64,000 bases of DNA from NCBI RefSeq assembly GCF_039523415.1, contig NZ_BAAAFG010000015.1:310001-374000 (forward strand), read 5' to 3'. The stretch comes from Gangjinia marincola (GTDB taxonomy: Bacteria; Bacteroidota; Bacteroidia; Flavobacteriales; Flavobacteriaceae). Below the pieces are notes generated by a model. The model was not told the origin of the DNA. It saw nothing but the letters and a program-made list of their open reading frames with translations, and did not search any database. Below, piece after piece: positions 44,425-52,713 of this stretch (the first letter of the stretch is position 1; each line of letters begins with the position of its first letter). A program made the position numbers and the translations under genes.

Positions 44425-45393
44425 ATGCTCCATATTGAAGAAATTGCGTTTGCGTATGCGGATAAACCAACCTTATCTAACGTTGGTTTTTCAGCTCAAA
44501 CCGGCGAAAACGTCTCAATTATTGGCGAAAGCGGATGTGGTAAAACCACGCTGTTAAAAGTAATCTACGGATTACTTCAGCCTAAGACAGGAAGCATTTC
44601 ATTGAATGAAACCCAGCTTTTAGGTCCTGAATATTCGCTAATTCCAGGTGAGGAAGAGATGAAATACGTGGCTCAGGACTTTGACCTGATGCCCTTTACC
44701 TCTGTCGCTCAAAACATTGCCAAATACTTGCCCCGGCGATTCGCCAAAGAGCGAAAAAAGCGCACTGCTGAATTGTTAGAATTATTAGGTTTAACTCCTA
44801 TCGCAGACCAAAAGGCGAATACCTTAAGTGGGGGTCAAAAACAACGTGTTGCCATAGCCAGAGCTTTGGCCATTCAGCCCAAGGTACTGCTGCTAGATGA
44901 ACCTTTTAGCCAGATTGACCAGTTTAGAAAAAATAAGCTCCGCAGGATGATCTACTCCTTCTGCAAGGAACACAGCGTTACCTGTATTACAGCAACCCAC
45001 GATACGACCGATATGCTGGCCTATTCTGATCAGGCCATCGTATTACAAAAGGGAAAGATCGTTCAGCAGGGTAAACCCAAGAAAATTTATGAAAAACCCG
45101 CTTCTGCTTATGTTGCGGGATTGTTTGAAGAACTCAATTGGGTAAATACACAATGGTTTGACGCTAGCTTACCTGATCGTGAGGTTTATTTATATCCGCA
45201 TCAATTGTATATTAGCAGTGAAGGTGTAGAGGCAGTCGTTCAAAATTCCTTTCTAAAGGGGCATTATTATCTCATTGAAGTAATCGCTCATGGGAGAACA
45301 TTACTCATTTATCACGAGAAAGGATTTTTTAGGGGGAAGAGCATTTGTTTGTTGGTAGATGAAAAGGCCTTAAAACGTAATCTCTCAAGTTAA
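44425..45393 (+). CDS. ABC transporter ATP-binding protein
   Basis: This is a 322-residue ATPase of the importer type. The Walker A is GESGCGKT (residues 34-41), Q-loop AQDF, signature LSGGQKQRVA (near 135), Walker B VLLLDEP and switch histidine ATHDTTD. The roughly 95 C-terminal residues after GLFEELN form a beta-rich extension resembling the regulatory TOBE-like domain of MalK/PotA-type ATPases. No permease or binding protein lies nearby, so its transporter is unknown. It follows the S9A peptidase closely. Confidence 0.92.
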   Translation: MLHIEEIAFAYADKPTLSNVGFSAQTGENVSIIGESGCGKTTLLKVIYGLLQPKTGSISLNETQLLGPEYSLIPGEEEMKYVAQDFDLMPFTSVAQNIAKYLPRRFAKERKKRTAELLELLGLTPIADQKANTLSGGQKQRVAIARALAIQPKVLLLDEPFSQIDQFRKNKLRRMIYSFCKEHSVTCITATHDTTDMLAYSDQAIVLQKGKIVQQGKPKKIYEKPASAYVAGLFEELNWVNTQWFDASLPDREVYLYPHQLYISSEGVEAVVQNSFLKGHYYLIEVIAHGRTLLIYHEKGFFRGKSICLLVDEKALKRNLSS

Positions 45394-45394
45394 A

Positions 45395-46510
45395 TCATGT
45401 AGCAAGTTCACACAATTTTTTTCCCACGCTACTCCCAATGGCGACACCCATCCCGCCGAGTCTTACTCCGCAAAAAACATGATTAGATAATTGTTTTATC
45501 ACAGGTTTCTTTTGCGCTCCTACGCCCATAATTCCGCTCCAGCGGTGATCAATTTGATATTTCTGATCTGGTAAAATAACTGTAGCCAGTAACTCCTCAA
45601 ATGTATGTTGGACTAGAGCTGTCTGGCTGAGTTCTGTAGTTTCTTCGGCCTTGAAATCGAGGTTTCTTCCTCCGCCTAGCAAAATACGATGGTCAATATT
45701 TCTAAAGTAATAGTATCCTTTGTCCAAGTGAAAGGTTCCTTGGATGTTTAAATTATCGATCGGTTTTGTTATGAGTACCTGGGCTCTTGCCGGTTTTACC
45801 GTTTCCAGTCCCAGTTGTGCAGCAAAGCCGTTGGTTGCGATAAATAGATGTTGCGCAGTACATTCAAATTGTTCTGTTTTGATTGTTACCTGTGATCCTG
45901 AATCTTCAAAATCAGTTACGCTTATGCCATTTAAGATGATGATCCCTAGTTGTTGGGCTTTTTGAAGAAGGGCTTGCATCATTTTTCCGGTGTCTAATTG
46001 CCCTTCGGCAGCATTGAACATATACTGCGGAAGCACATTTTTAAAACCAAACTCATTTTGCTGTATAGAGAAAATAGCTTCGCCAAAGACGGGTTTGAGT
46101 AAGGCATTAATTCCGCGAAAGCGATCTAAACAGGATTCAAACAGCTCCTTGTCCTTTTCTTGAAATAACTCATAGCCACCCCACGGCTGATAATCTAGGA
46201 CTTGATCCCCTAAGTATGCTCTAAGGTGTTGAATTCCTTCGAAACGCTGTTGTACAAGTTCAATAACCTCCTCTTCGGTATGCGTATTAAGATCATCTAG
46301 TAGTTCTGAAACACTTCCAAAACAAGCAAATCCCGCATTTTTAGTGCTGGCGCCTTGAGGTAGGAGACCACGTTCAAGGATAAGAACTTTTTTGCTGGGA
46401 TGTTTTTTCTTGTAGGCAATGGCACAGGTTAGTCCTACAATCCCGCTGCCTATGATAACGGCATCCAGGTTGCTAAGCCAAGTTTTATATTCCCAATAGG
46501 AGAGATTCAT
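45395..46510 (-). CDS. FAD-dependent oxidoreductase (DAO family)
   Basis: This 371-residue flavoprotein is of the D-amino-acid oxidase/glycine oxidase superfamily. The dinucleotide motif DAVIIGSGIVGLTCA is near residues 16-30, with the second-strand ILERG after it. C-terminal IMGVGAQKKPVIKQL and FCGVRLGGMGVAIGSSVG contact the flavin and substrate. The reaction could be oxidative deamination of a small amine or amino acid; the substrate is unknown. It converges with the ABC ATPase gene with a 1-base gap. Confidence 0.9.
   Translation of the reverse strand: MNLSYWEYKTWLSNLDAVIIGSGIVGLTCAIAYKKKHPSKKVLILERGLLPQGASTKNAGFACFGSVSELLDDLNTHTEEEVIELVQQRFEGIQHLRAYLGDQVLDYQPWGGYELFQEKDKELFESCLDRFRGINALLKPVFGEAIFSIQQNEFGFKNVLPQYMFNAAEGQLDTGKMMQALLQKAQQLGIIILNGISVTDFEDSGSQVTIKTEQFECTAQHLFIATNGFAAQLGLETVKPARAQVLITKPIDNLNIQGTFHLDKGYYYFRNIDHRILLGGGRNLDFKAEETTELSQTALVQHTFEELLATVILPDQKYQIDHRWSGIMGVGAQKKPVIKQLSNHVFCGVRLGGMGVAIGSSVGKKLCELAT
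46110..46124. repeat. GCTTTCGCGGAA repeat inside the DAO-family gene
   Basis: The exact core lies at 46111-46122 in minus orientation. It is translated in a different frame from the other in-gene copies (DRFRGI), which argues against selection for one peptide. Confidence 0.65.
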
Positions 46511-46733
46511 TTAAAATTACTAATGCGTTTTAGAATAAAGAATAAAGACGGCCGCGCTGTTAGATATTAGACATATAAACGATTCGTTTTCATCCTCTTC
46601 AAGTCTATCATTATTTATATAACTCTCATATATACTAAATTGATCTAGAACTTCTCTTTGCAGATAAACAAAAGCGTTCTAAGGAAGTAGAAGGAAAATT
46701 TCTAGTTTTCTTTTTACATCAATACCTCTAAAC

Positions 46734-46768
46734 AAAAACCCTCCGTCGCTAAAGCTTTGGAGGGTTTT
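46734..46768 (-). terminator. Rho-independent terminator of accC
   Basis: AAAACCCTCC (46735-46744) and GGAGGGTTTT (46759-46768) form a perfect 10-bp stem just after the accC stop on the minus strand, followed by T-rich sequence. The rest of the gap to the DAO gene (46511-46733) holds nothing recognisable. Confidence 0.88.
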
Positions 46769-46770
46769 GA

Positions 46771-48120
46771 TTATTGTTCTAAGGGTTTCATTTTGAACGT
46801 GTCCATAAAGGCTGTGGTATAGTTACCCGCCACGTAATCTGGTTCGTCCATTAACTGCCGATGGAAAGGTATGGTTGTTTTGATCCCTTCTATCACGAAC
46901 TCATCCAACGCGCGCTTCATTTTATTGATCGCTTCTTCTCTGGTTTGAGCCGTGGTAATCAACTTGGCGATCATCGAATCGTAATTCGGCGGAATGCTGT
47001 ATCCACTGTATACATGCGTATCTAAACGTACCCCGTGACCACCTGGTGAATGTAAGTTGGTGATTTTACCGGGTGAAGGTCTAAAGTTGTTGTATGGATC
47101 TTCGGCATTAATTCTACATTCGATGGAGTGTAAATTAGGCGTATAGTTCTTTCCTGAAATTTCTACTCCAGCAGCAACCAAAATTTGCTCTCTGATCAAG
47201 TCAAAATCAATGACCTGCTCTGTGATAGGGTGCTCTACCTGGATTCGAGTATTCATTTCCATAAAGTAGAAGTTACGGTGCTTGTCCACTAAAAACTCTA
47301 CTGTTCCGGCACCTTCATATTTAATATACTCGGCAGCTTTTACGGCTGCTTTACCCATTTTTTCACGTAACTCATCGGTCATGAATGGGGAAGGAACTTC
47401 CTCGGTCAATTTTTGATGACGTCGTTGTACTGAGCAGTCTCTTTCAGAAAGGTGACAGGCTTTTCCTTTGCTGTCTCCCACCACTTGGATTTCAATATGT
47501 CTAGGCTCTTCAATGAGTTTTTCCATGTACATATCATCGTTTCCAAAAGCAGCTTTAGATTCTTGACGGGCACTATCCCACGCATCCTGAAGATCTTCTT
47601 CTTTCCACACAGCACGCATCCCTTTACCTCCACCACCGGCGGTGGCCTTAAGCATTACAGGGTAACCTGTTTCTTTAGCCAGTTTTTTACACTCCTTAAA
47701 GTCCTCAATAATCCCATCGCTTCCTGGCACACAAGGTACTCCGGCAGCTTTCATGGTCGCCTTTGCAGTTGCCTTGTCACCCATCTTGCTGATCATCTCT
47801 GCAGAAGCCCCAATGAATTTAATATCATGCTCTTCACAAATTTTAGAGAACTTAGCATTTTCTGAAAGGAAACCGTATCCGGGATGGATGGCATCTGCAT
47901 TAGTGATTTCTGCAGCAGCAATGACATTTGCCATTTTTAGGTAGGATTCACTACTTGGTGCAGGGCCTATACAAACGGCCTCATCTGCAAATTTTACGTG
48001 AAGACTCTCGGCATCAGCCGTAGAATATACTGCTACGGTTTTAATGCCCATCTCTTTACAGGTTCTAATCACTCTAAGAGCGATCTCACCTCTATTTGCT
48101 ATTAATATTTTTTTAAACAT
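46771..48120 (-). CDS. accC: Acetyl-CoA carboxylase, biotin carboxylase subunit
   Basis: This 449-residue subunit carboxylates the biotin on AccB using ATP and bicarbonate, the first step of fatty acid synthesis. It begins MFKKILIANRGEIALRV at 48120; a longer in-frame ATG at 48159 adds 13 residues not seen in the family. Glycine-rich ATP loop AGGGGKGMRA (161-170), EMNTRIQVEHPITE and RINAEDP are present. It follows accB and fabH on the same strand (75-base gap from accB) and ends in a strong terminator. Confidence 0.97.
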   Translation of the reverse strand: MFKKILIANRGEIALRVIRTCKEMGIKTVAVYSTADAESLHVKFADEAVCIGPAPSSESYLKMANVIAAAEITNADAIHPGYGFLSENAKFSKICEEHDIKFIGASAEMISKMGDKATAKATMKAAGVPCVPGSDGIIEDFKECKKLAKETGYPVMLKATAGGGGKGMRAVWKEEDLQDAWDSARQESKAAFGNDDMYMEKLIEEPRHIEIQVVGDSKGKACHLSERDCSVQRRHQKLTEEVPSPFMTDELREKMGKAAVKAAEYIKYEGAGTVEFLVDKHRNFYFMEMNTRIQVEHPITEQVIDFDLIREQILVAAGVEISGKNYTPNLHSIECRINAEDPYNNFRPSPGKITNLHSPGGHGVRLDTHVYSGYSIPPNYDSMIAKLITTAQTREEAINKMKRALDEFVIEGIKTTIPFHRQLMDEPDYVAGNYTTAFMDTFKMKPLEQ

Positions 48121-48195
48121 ACTATCTTTGGGTTTAGCTTTAACCGTCATATTATACAATATTGGTCTTTCCTAAAAGTAGGATAGAATGATTAT

Positions 48196-48690
48196 TTAAG
48201 AAGGGTCTACTAAAAATAAAGGTTGATCAAATTCTACCGGAGAGGAATCGTCAACCAAGATTTTTACTATTTTTCCAGAAACTTCGCTTTCAATTTCATT
48301 AAAAAGCTTCATTGCCTCAATAATACAGAGTACATCTCCCTCTTTTATGGAGTCGCCCACTTCACAAAATAGTGGTTTATCTGGTGCAGGTCTGCGGTAG
48401 AAAGTTCCAATAATTGGAGACTTCACAGTAATATACTTGCTGTCATCAGAAGCTGCATTAGCAGAAGTATCTGACGCGGCAGGTGCAGGTGCGCTTGTTT
48501 CTTGGACAGCAGGTGCAGCTTGCATTACTGGCTGCGCTGCCATAGGCATTTGCTGTAAGATAGTCGTTTCTTTAGTTTCGCCCTCTCCAGTTTTGATGGT
48601 GATTTTTACATCATCCATTTCAAGCTTAACCTCACTCGCACCAGATTTGGCTACAAATTTAATTAAGTTCTGAATTTCTTTTAAATCCAT
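48196..48690 (-). CDS. accB: Acetyl-CoA carboxylase biotin carboxyl carrier protein
   Basis: This is a 164-residue carrier protein. The biotin-accepting lysine is Lys128 in IIEAMKLFNEIE, within a C-terminal biotinyl domain (about 85-164). It is joined by an Ala/Pro/Ser-rich linker (50-80) to an N-terminal helical part (MDLKEIQNLIKFVAKSG). The gap from fabH is 19 bases, so fabH-accB-accC is one operon. Confidence 0.97.
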   Translation of the reverse strand: MDLKEIQNLIKFVAKSGASEVKLEMDDVKITIKTGEGETKETTILQQMPMAAQPVMQAAPAVQETSAPAPAASDTSANAASDDSKYITVKSPIIGTFYRRPAPDKPLFCEVGDSIKEGDVLCIIEAMKLFNEIESEVSGKIVKILVDDSSPVEFDQPLFLVDPS

Positions 48691-48709
48691 ATTAATGTCA
48701 GTTTAGTTG

Positions 48710-49705
48710 TTAGGAATTATACGCCCATGTTAAGTAAATGGATCCCCATGTGAATCCACCTCCAAAAGAGGCAAAAATTAAGTTATCTCCTTTTTTTAGT
48801 TGTTTTTCGTAATCGCTAAGGAGCAAAGGTAGTGTTGCCGATGTCGTGTTTCCATAGCGCTGGATATTCATTAATACCTTATCATCATCAACGCCCATGC
48901 GTTTGGCAGTGGCATCGATAATCCTTTTATTGGCCTGATGTGCCACAAGCCAATCTACATCATCGTGTGATAAGTTATTACGCTGCATGATCTTTTCGCT
49001 TACATCTGCCATATTTGATACGGCAAACTTAAATACGGTCTTACCATCTTGCTCCACAAAGTGTTGTCTGTTGGCTACCGTTTCTTGACTGGGTGGCAAA
49101 ATTGAGCCACCGGCATCAATTTTTAAAAAGTCTCTCCCTACACCGTCACTTCTTAAATATTCATCCTGTAATCCAAATCCTTCTTCATTAGGCTCAAAAA
49201 GAACCGCCCCGGCGCCGTCTCCAAAGATGATGCAGGTAGCACGATCCTCATAATCAATAATCGAAGACATTTTATCTGCTCCTACCAATAAGACTTTTTT
49301 ATATCGACCGGTTTCAATATAAGATGCAGCGGTTGACATTCCATATAAAAAACTGGAGCATGCTGCTTGCAAATCATATGAAAATGCGTTCGTTGCTCCT
49401 ATTTGAGATGCAAGATAAACCCCAGAGGAGGCCACAGGCATGTCTGGCGTTGCCGTAGCAAAAATGACGCAATCAATATCTGCAGGGTTAATATGTGATT
49501 TTTGGATAAGGTCTTGTGCAGCTTTAATCCCCAAGTAAGAAGACCCTTTTCCTTCTTCTTTTAAAAGTCGCCTTTCTTTGATACCGGTTCGAGTAGTGAT
49601 CCACTCATCATTCGTATCAACCATGGTTTCTAGCACCTGGTTAGAAAGAACAAATTCTGGAACATACGCTCCAACAGCTGTAATGGCTGCTTTAATTTTA
49701 GACAT
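48710..49705 (-). CDS. fabH: Beta-ketoacyl-ACP synthase III
   Basis: This 331-residue enzyme condenses acetyl-CoA (or branched acyl-CoA) with malonyl-ACP to start fatty acid chains. Catalytic residues are Cys116 (DLQAACSSFL), His in VAHQANKRIID and Asn in RYGNTTSAT. The start at 49705 (MSKIKAAITAVGAYVPE) fits the family; an in-frame ATG at 49738 would add 11 residues. It leads the fabH-accB-accC operon. The usual neighbour plsX is not between rpmF and fabH. Confidence 0.96.
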   Translation of the reverse strand: MSKIKAAITAVGAYVPEFVLSNQVLETMVDTNDEWITTRTGIKERRLLKEEGKGSSYLGIKAAQDLIQKSHINPADIDCVIFATATPDMPVASSGVYLASQIGATNAFSYDLQAACSSFLYGMSTAASYIETGRYKKVLLVGADKMSSIIDYEDRATCIIFGDGAGAVLFEPNEEGFGLQDEYLRSDGVGRDFLKIDAGGSILPPSQETVANRQHFVEQDGKTVFKFAVSNMADVSEKIMQRNNLSHDDVDWLVAHQANKRIIDATAKRMGVDDDKVLMNIQRYGNTTSATLPLLLSDYEKQLKKGDNLIFASFGGGFTWGSIYLTWAYNS

Positions 49706-49876
49706 ATAGTCGGTTTTTTTCACTGGTATGCATTGCAAATTATTTCAATGTAAACCAGAAAGAAATTTACTAAAATTCTAATAAATAGGTGCGCAAAGTA
49801 AATTGTTTTTCAAACTTATTCAACTCAAATTATACAAACCTATTCACAATGTAAGTATTGTAAGGTATATAAAAAA

Positions 49877-49903
49877 GAAAACTCCCTTATGTTAAGGGAG
49901 TTT
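49877..49903 (-). terminator. Rho-independent terminator of yceD-rpmF
   Basis: AAAACTCCCTTA (49877-49888) and TAAGGGAGTTTT (49892-49903) form a perfect 12-bp stem with a 3-base loop, 21 bases beyond the rpmF stop. It separates rpmF from fabH. Confidence 0.9.
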
Positions 49904-49924
49904 TATTATCTAATAAAGATAAGT

Positions 49925-50122
49925 TTATGCTTCTACTTCTTCTGTATTGTCAATTAATACTTGACCACGGTAATAAAGTTTTCCTTCATGCCAGTGAGCG
50001 CGGTGGTATAAATGTGCTTCACCAGTGGTAGGGTCTGTAGCGATTTGAGGCACAGTTGCTTTATAATGTGTTCTACGCTTATCCCTTCTTGTTTTGGAAA
50101 TTTTTCTTTTAGGATGTGCCAT
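49925..50122 (-). CDS. rpmF: Large ribosomal subunit protein bL32
   Basis: This is a 65-residue ribosomal protein. The N-terminal MAHPKRKISKTRRDKRRTHY is the family signature, followed by a short beta region (HLYHRAHWHEGKLYYRGQVL). No zinc-binding cysteines are present, so it is the zinc-independent form. It follows the yceD gene by 9 bases, the classic bacterial pairing, and is closed by a perfect terminator. Confidence 0.98.
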   Translation of the reverse strand: MAHPKRKISKTRRDKRRTHYKATVPQIATDPTTGEAHLYHRAHWHEGKLYYRGQVLIDNTEEVEA

Positions 50123-50131
50123 AATTTTGTA

Positions 50132-50668
50132 TTATTTATCGTTTAATAATTTTTTTAAGGTGTCCCATCTAGGATCTGTTTCTTCTCCTGCCGGGTCATT
50201 ATTTTCTTTAATGCTTAACTCTTCAAGCTTGTCTAATACGTCTGAATTTAATGTGCCATCTTCAATACCCGGGTGAACGCGTTTTGAGGGAACCGCGAGA
50301 ACGCTGGTCTCATACACGTATTGTGCAACGTGTAATTCATATTCGCCGTGAGGCAATATCAAAATTTCCTCATGTTCATCGTTATATGCGTCGCCAAACT
50401 TCACTACTACGTGATGCTCTGCTTCAATATATTGATCAAAAGGTTCGTTGGTAACGTCACAATTTATATTGATGGTACCATTAATGGTAAAACTCAATTC
50501 CATCATCGTAGTCTTTTTGAGCAAATTTAGCTCAACGGCCAGATTGGTTTCATTGAATTCATCAAATTCAAAATGTTCAAAGAACTCTTTGCCGACTTTA
50601 TACTCAAACAGGTGATTACCTACTTTTAATCCTACAAAAGGAATCGTATATTCCTTTAAATCCTTCAT
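50132..50668 (-). CDS. YceD family protein (DUF177), 23S rRNA accumulation factor
   Basis: This 178-residue DUF177/YceD protein is normally encoded upstream of rpmF and implicated in 23S rRNA accumulation and ribosome assembly. The core ELSFTINGTININCDVTNEP contains the usual CDVT segment with one cysteine of the pair found in other phyla. It ends with EETDPRWDTLKKLL. The start MKDLKEYTIPF at 50668 is chosen because an in-frame ATG at 50713 overlaps the perfect -7 element TATCTTTG (50711-50718). It leads the yceD-rpmF operon. Confidence 0.92.
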   Translation of the reverse strand: MKDLKEYTIPFVGLKVGNHLFEYKVGKEFFEHFEFDEFNETNLAVELNLLKKTTMMELSFTINGTININCDVTNEPFDQYIEAEHHVVVKFGDAYNDEHEEILILPHGEYELHVAQYVYETSVLAVPSKRVHPGIEDGTLNSDVLDKLEELSIKENNDPAGEETDPRWDTLKKLLNDK

Positions 50669-50710
50669 CTTCTTTTTCTTTTGAACGGCACGCTTCTTAA
50701 AAAGCGGATG

Positions 50711-50718
50711 CAAAGATA
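50711..50718 (-). promoter_or_regulatory. -7 promoter element for yceD-rpmF
   Basis: TATCTTTG on the minus strand is an exact TAnnTTTG match, 42 bases upstream of the yceD start. Confidence 0.55.
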
Positions 50719-50754
50719 TAAAAAAATCTTATTAACAAGTTATCAATGTGGATT

Positions 50755-51795
50755 TTATCGCGCTCTTTTTTGTTTCTTCAACACGTCGGCAGTCAACGCT
50801 GCATATTCCTCTCTTTTCCTATGGATTGAGATGGCCTCAAACAGAGCTTTTTTAAAGGAACTCTCATCTGCAATGCCTTTTCCTGCAATATCATAAGCCA
50901 CTCCATGATCGGGTGAAGTTCTTACATGAGATAAACCGGCAGTATAATTTACTCCTTCTCCAAAAGATAATGTCTTGAATGGAATAAGCCCCTGGTCGTG
51001 ATATGCTGCCAACACCGCATCAAAATTTTTATAATTTCCTGAGCCAAAAAAAGCATCTGCCGCGTAAGGTCCAAACACTAATTTACCCGCAGCCCTAAGC
51101 TCATCTAAAGTAGGTATCATGACCTCTTGATCCTCATTCCCTATCACTCCATCATCTCCGCTGTGGGGATTTATGCCTAACACCGCAATTTTAGGCTTTC
51201 TAACACCAAAATCCTTTACCAAACTATCGTGCATTTTGAACACTTTTTGTTTGATAAGCGCCGGAGTTATTTTACTTGAAACGTCTTTCACGGGGACGTG
51301 ATCTGTGATTAACCCAACTTTTAAACTATCTGTCACCATGAACATTAGAGCCTCACCATCCAATTCTTGCGCTAAAAAATCGGTGTGTCCCGGAAAAGAA
51401 AAAGTTGAAGACTGAATGTTTTTCTTATGTATTGGGGCCGTTACTAATACATCAATCGCTTGATCTTTAAGTGCCTTTACTGAAGCTTTTAAGGAGCGAA
51501 TGGCGTACTCTCCTGCTTTAGAGTCTTCTTTTCCAAAATTGACTTCGGTTGCTTCTGACCAAACGTTCACCAGATTAATTTTACCTTCTACAATTTTAGC
51601 AACATCATCAATGCCGTGAACATTTATCCCCTGTAAATTGAATTGTTTTTTAAAAAAAGATATCAGTTTAACGTTGGCAAATATTACCGGTGTACAGAAT
51701 TCTGTCATACGTGAATCTGCAAAGGTTTTCAATATAATCTCTGGGCCAATCCCGTTAATATCTCCTATACTTATTCCTACATTGAGGCGATTCAT
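50755..51795 (-). CDS. pdxA: 4-hydroxythreonine-4-phosphate dehydrogenase
   Basis: This 346-residue NAD-dependent enzyme of the DXP-dependent pyridoxal phosphate pathway oxidises 4-phosphohydroxy-L-threonine. Diagnostic segments are GISIGDINGIGPEIILK (N-terminus), LVTAPIHKKNI, FPGHTDFLA, GINPHSGDDGVIGNED, AYHDQGLIPFK and GLSHVRTSPDHGVAYDIAG, which carry the metal-binding histidines. It is divergent from ribE; a -7 element TATTTTTG lies at 51855-51862 on the minus strand, giving a leader of about 55 bases. Confidence 0.97.
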   Translation of the reverse strand: MNRLNVGISIGDINGIGPEIILKTFADSRMTEFCTPVIFANVKLISFFKKQFNLQGINVHGIDDVAKIVEGKINLVNVWSEATEVNFGKEDSKAGEYAIRSLKASVKALKDQAIDVLVTAPIHKKNIQSSTFSFPGHTDFLAQELDGEALMFMVTDSLKVGLITDHVPVKDVSSKITPALIKQKVFKMHDSLVKDFGVRKPKIAVLGINPHSGDDGVIGNEDQEVMIPTLDELRAAGKLVFGPYAADAFFGSGNYKNFDAVLAAYHDQGLIPFKTLSFGEGVNYTAGLSHVRTSPDHGVAYDIAGKGIADESSFKKALFEAISIHRKREEYAALTADVLKKQKRAR

Positions 51796-51854
51796 ATGCT
51801 CTTTTATTACTTTTTTAATCGTTGTTGTGTTGTATTAATACTACATTGCTCACA

Positions 51855-51862
51855 CAAAAATA
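51855..51862 (-). promoter_or_regulatory. -7 promoter element for pdxA
   Basis: TATTTTTG on the minus strand is an exact TAnnTTTG match, 59 bases upstream of the pdxA ATG. Confidence 0.45.
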
Positions 51863-51884
51863 ACCAATCTAACACAAGGTAAAG

Positions 51885-52475
51885 ATGTTTACAGGAATTA
51901 TAGAGGATTTAGGTAAAATAGTATCCCTTGAATACCAAAATGATAATTTAAATCTTACGGTTGAGAGCTCTTTTACGTCAGAATTAAAGGTAGATCAAAG
52001 TGTAGCACATAACGGTATTTGCTTAACGGTGGTTTCCATAAAAGATAACACTTATACTGTCACAGCAATTCAAGAAACCCTGCAAAAAACCAGCATGTCG
52101 CACTGGAAGGAAACAGATCTGCTTAATCTTGAACGTGGCATGAAGCTGGGCGATCGGTTAGATGGACATATTGTACAAGGGCACGTTGATCAAACAGCCA
52201 CCTGCACTAATGTTCAAACAAAAGATGGGAGTTGGGAATACACATTTTCTTATGATAGTTCACTACAAAATGTAACCATTGAAAAAGGATCAATTACCGT
52301 GAATGGAGTAAGCCTAACTGTTGTAAGCTCAAGAAAAAATGAATTTAGTGTCGCTATTATACCCTACACTTACGAACACACCAATTTTAATATGTACAAA
52401 AAGGGAACTCTGGTAAACCTTGAATTTGACGTAATCGGAAAGTATGTAACCCGCCTCATGGAAATACGAAAATAG
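51885..52475 (+). CDS. ribE: Riboflavin synthase alpha chain
   Basis: This 196-residue enzyme dismutates two 6,7-dimethyl-8-ribityllumazine molecules to riboflavin. It starts with the signature MFTGIIEDLGKI and has two lumazine-binding repeats (about 1-95 and 96-196), with the second repeat's GHIVQGHVDQTATC and KGSITVNGVSLTVV. Single gene; no FMN riboswitch is seen upstream, and the gap to pdxA is only 89 bases. Confidence 0.97.
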   Translation: MFTGIIEDLGKIVSLEYQNDNLNLTVESSFTSELKVDQSVAHNGICLTVVSIKDNTYTVTAIQETLQKTSMSHWKETDLLNLERGMKLGDRLDGHIVQGHVDQTATCTNVQTKDGSWEYTFSYDSSLQNVTIEKGSITVNGVSLTVVSSRKNEFSVAIIPYTYEHTNFNMYKKGTLVNLEFDVIGKYVTRLMEIRK

Positions 52476-52479
52476 CAAA

Positions 52480-52683
52480 CTACTTGCTTCGCACCTTTCT
52501 AATACCATAATATAATCCCGCTGCTGCAAGAATAGCAATACCTGCATCCAACGGTAATCCTGGTGGGGGGGGTGGACCTGGAGGAGGGGGCGGAGGTGTT
52601 CCACCGCCTATTTGAGCAATACCTGATACCGAGAACAGGCAAACTAAAAGACTGGTTAATATGTACTTATATTTGGGGCTCAT
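52480..52683 (-). CDS. Small PID-CTERM-type sorting-signal protein
   Basis: This is a 67-residue exported peptide with a signal sequence (KYILTSLLVCLFSVSGIAQ), a short proline-rich linker (GGGTPPPPPPGPPPPPG), then LPLDAGIAILAAAGLYYGIR and a basic end (KVRSK). The LPxD-G motif, hydrophobic helix and basic tail fit the Bacteroidota PID-CTERM sorting signal, thought to be processed by an exosortase-type enzyme. Almost nothing remains besides signal and sorting domain. The linker contains a C8 homopolymer (52565-52572 as G8 on the plus strand), so one-base slippage would remove the sorting domain. A -7 element lies at 52706-52713. Confidence 0.8.
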   Translation of the reverse strand: MSPKYKYILTSLLVCLFSVSGIAQIGGGTPPPPPPGPPPPPGLPLDAGIAILAAAGLYYGIRKVRSK

Positions 52684-52705
52684 ACGTTGGCTAAATTAGC
52701 GATTT

Positions 52706-52713
52706 CAAACTTA
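52706..52713 (-). promoter_or_regulatory. -7 promoter element for the PID-CTERM gene
   Basis: TAAGTTTG on the minus strand is an exact TAnnTTTG match, 22 bases upstream of the ATG. Confidence 0.5.

Noticed and set aside
51796..51884. FMN riboswitch ahead of ribE
   Set aside because: The 89-bp divergent gap with pdxA is too short and has no RFN-like conserved segments.
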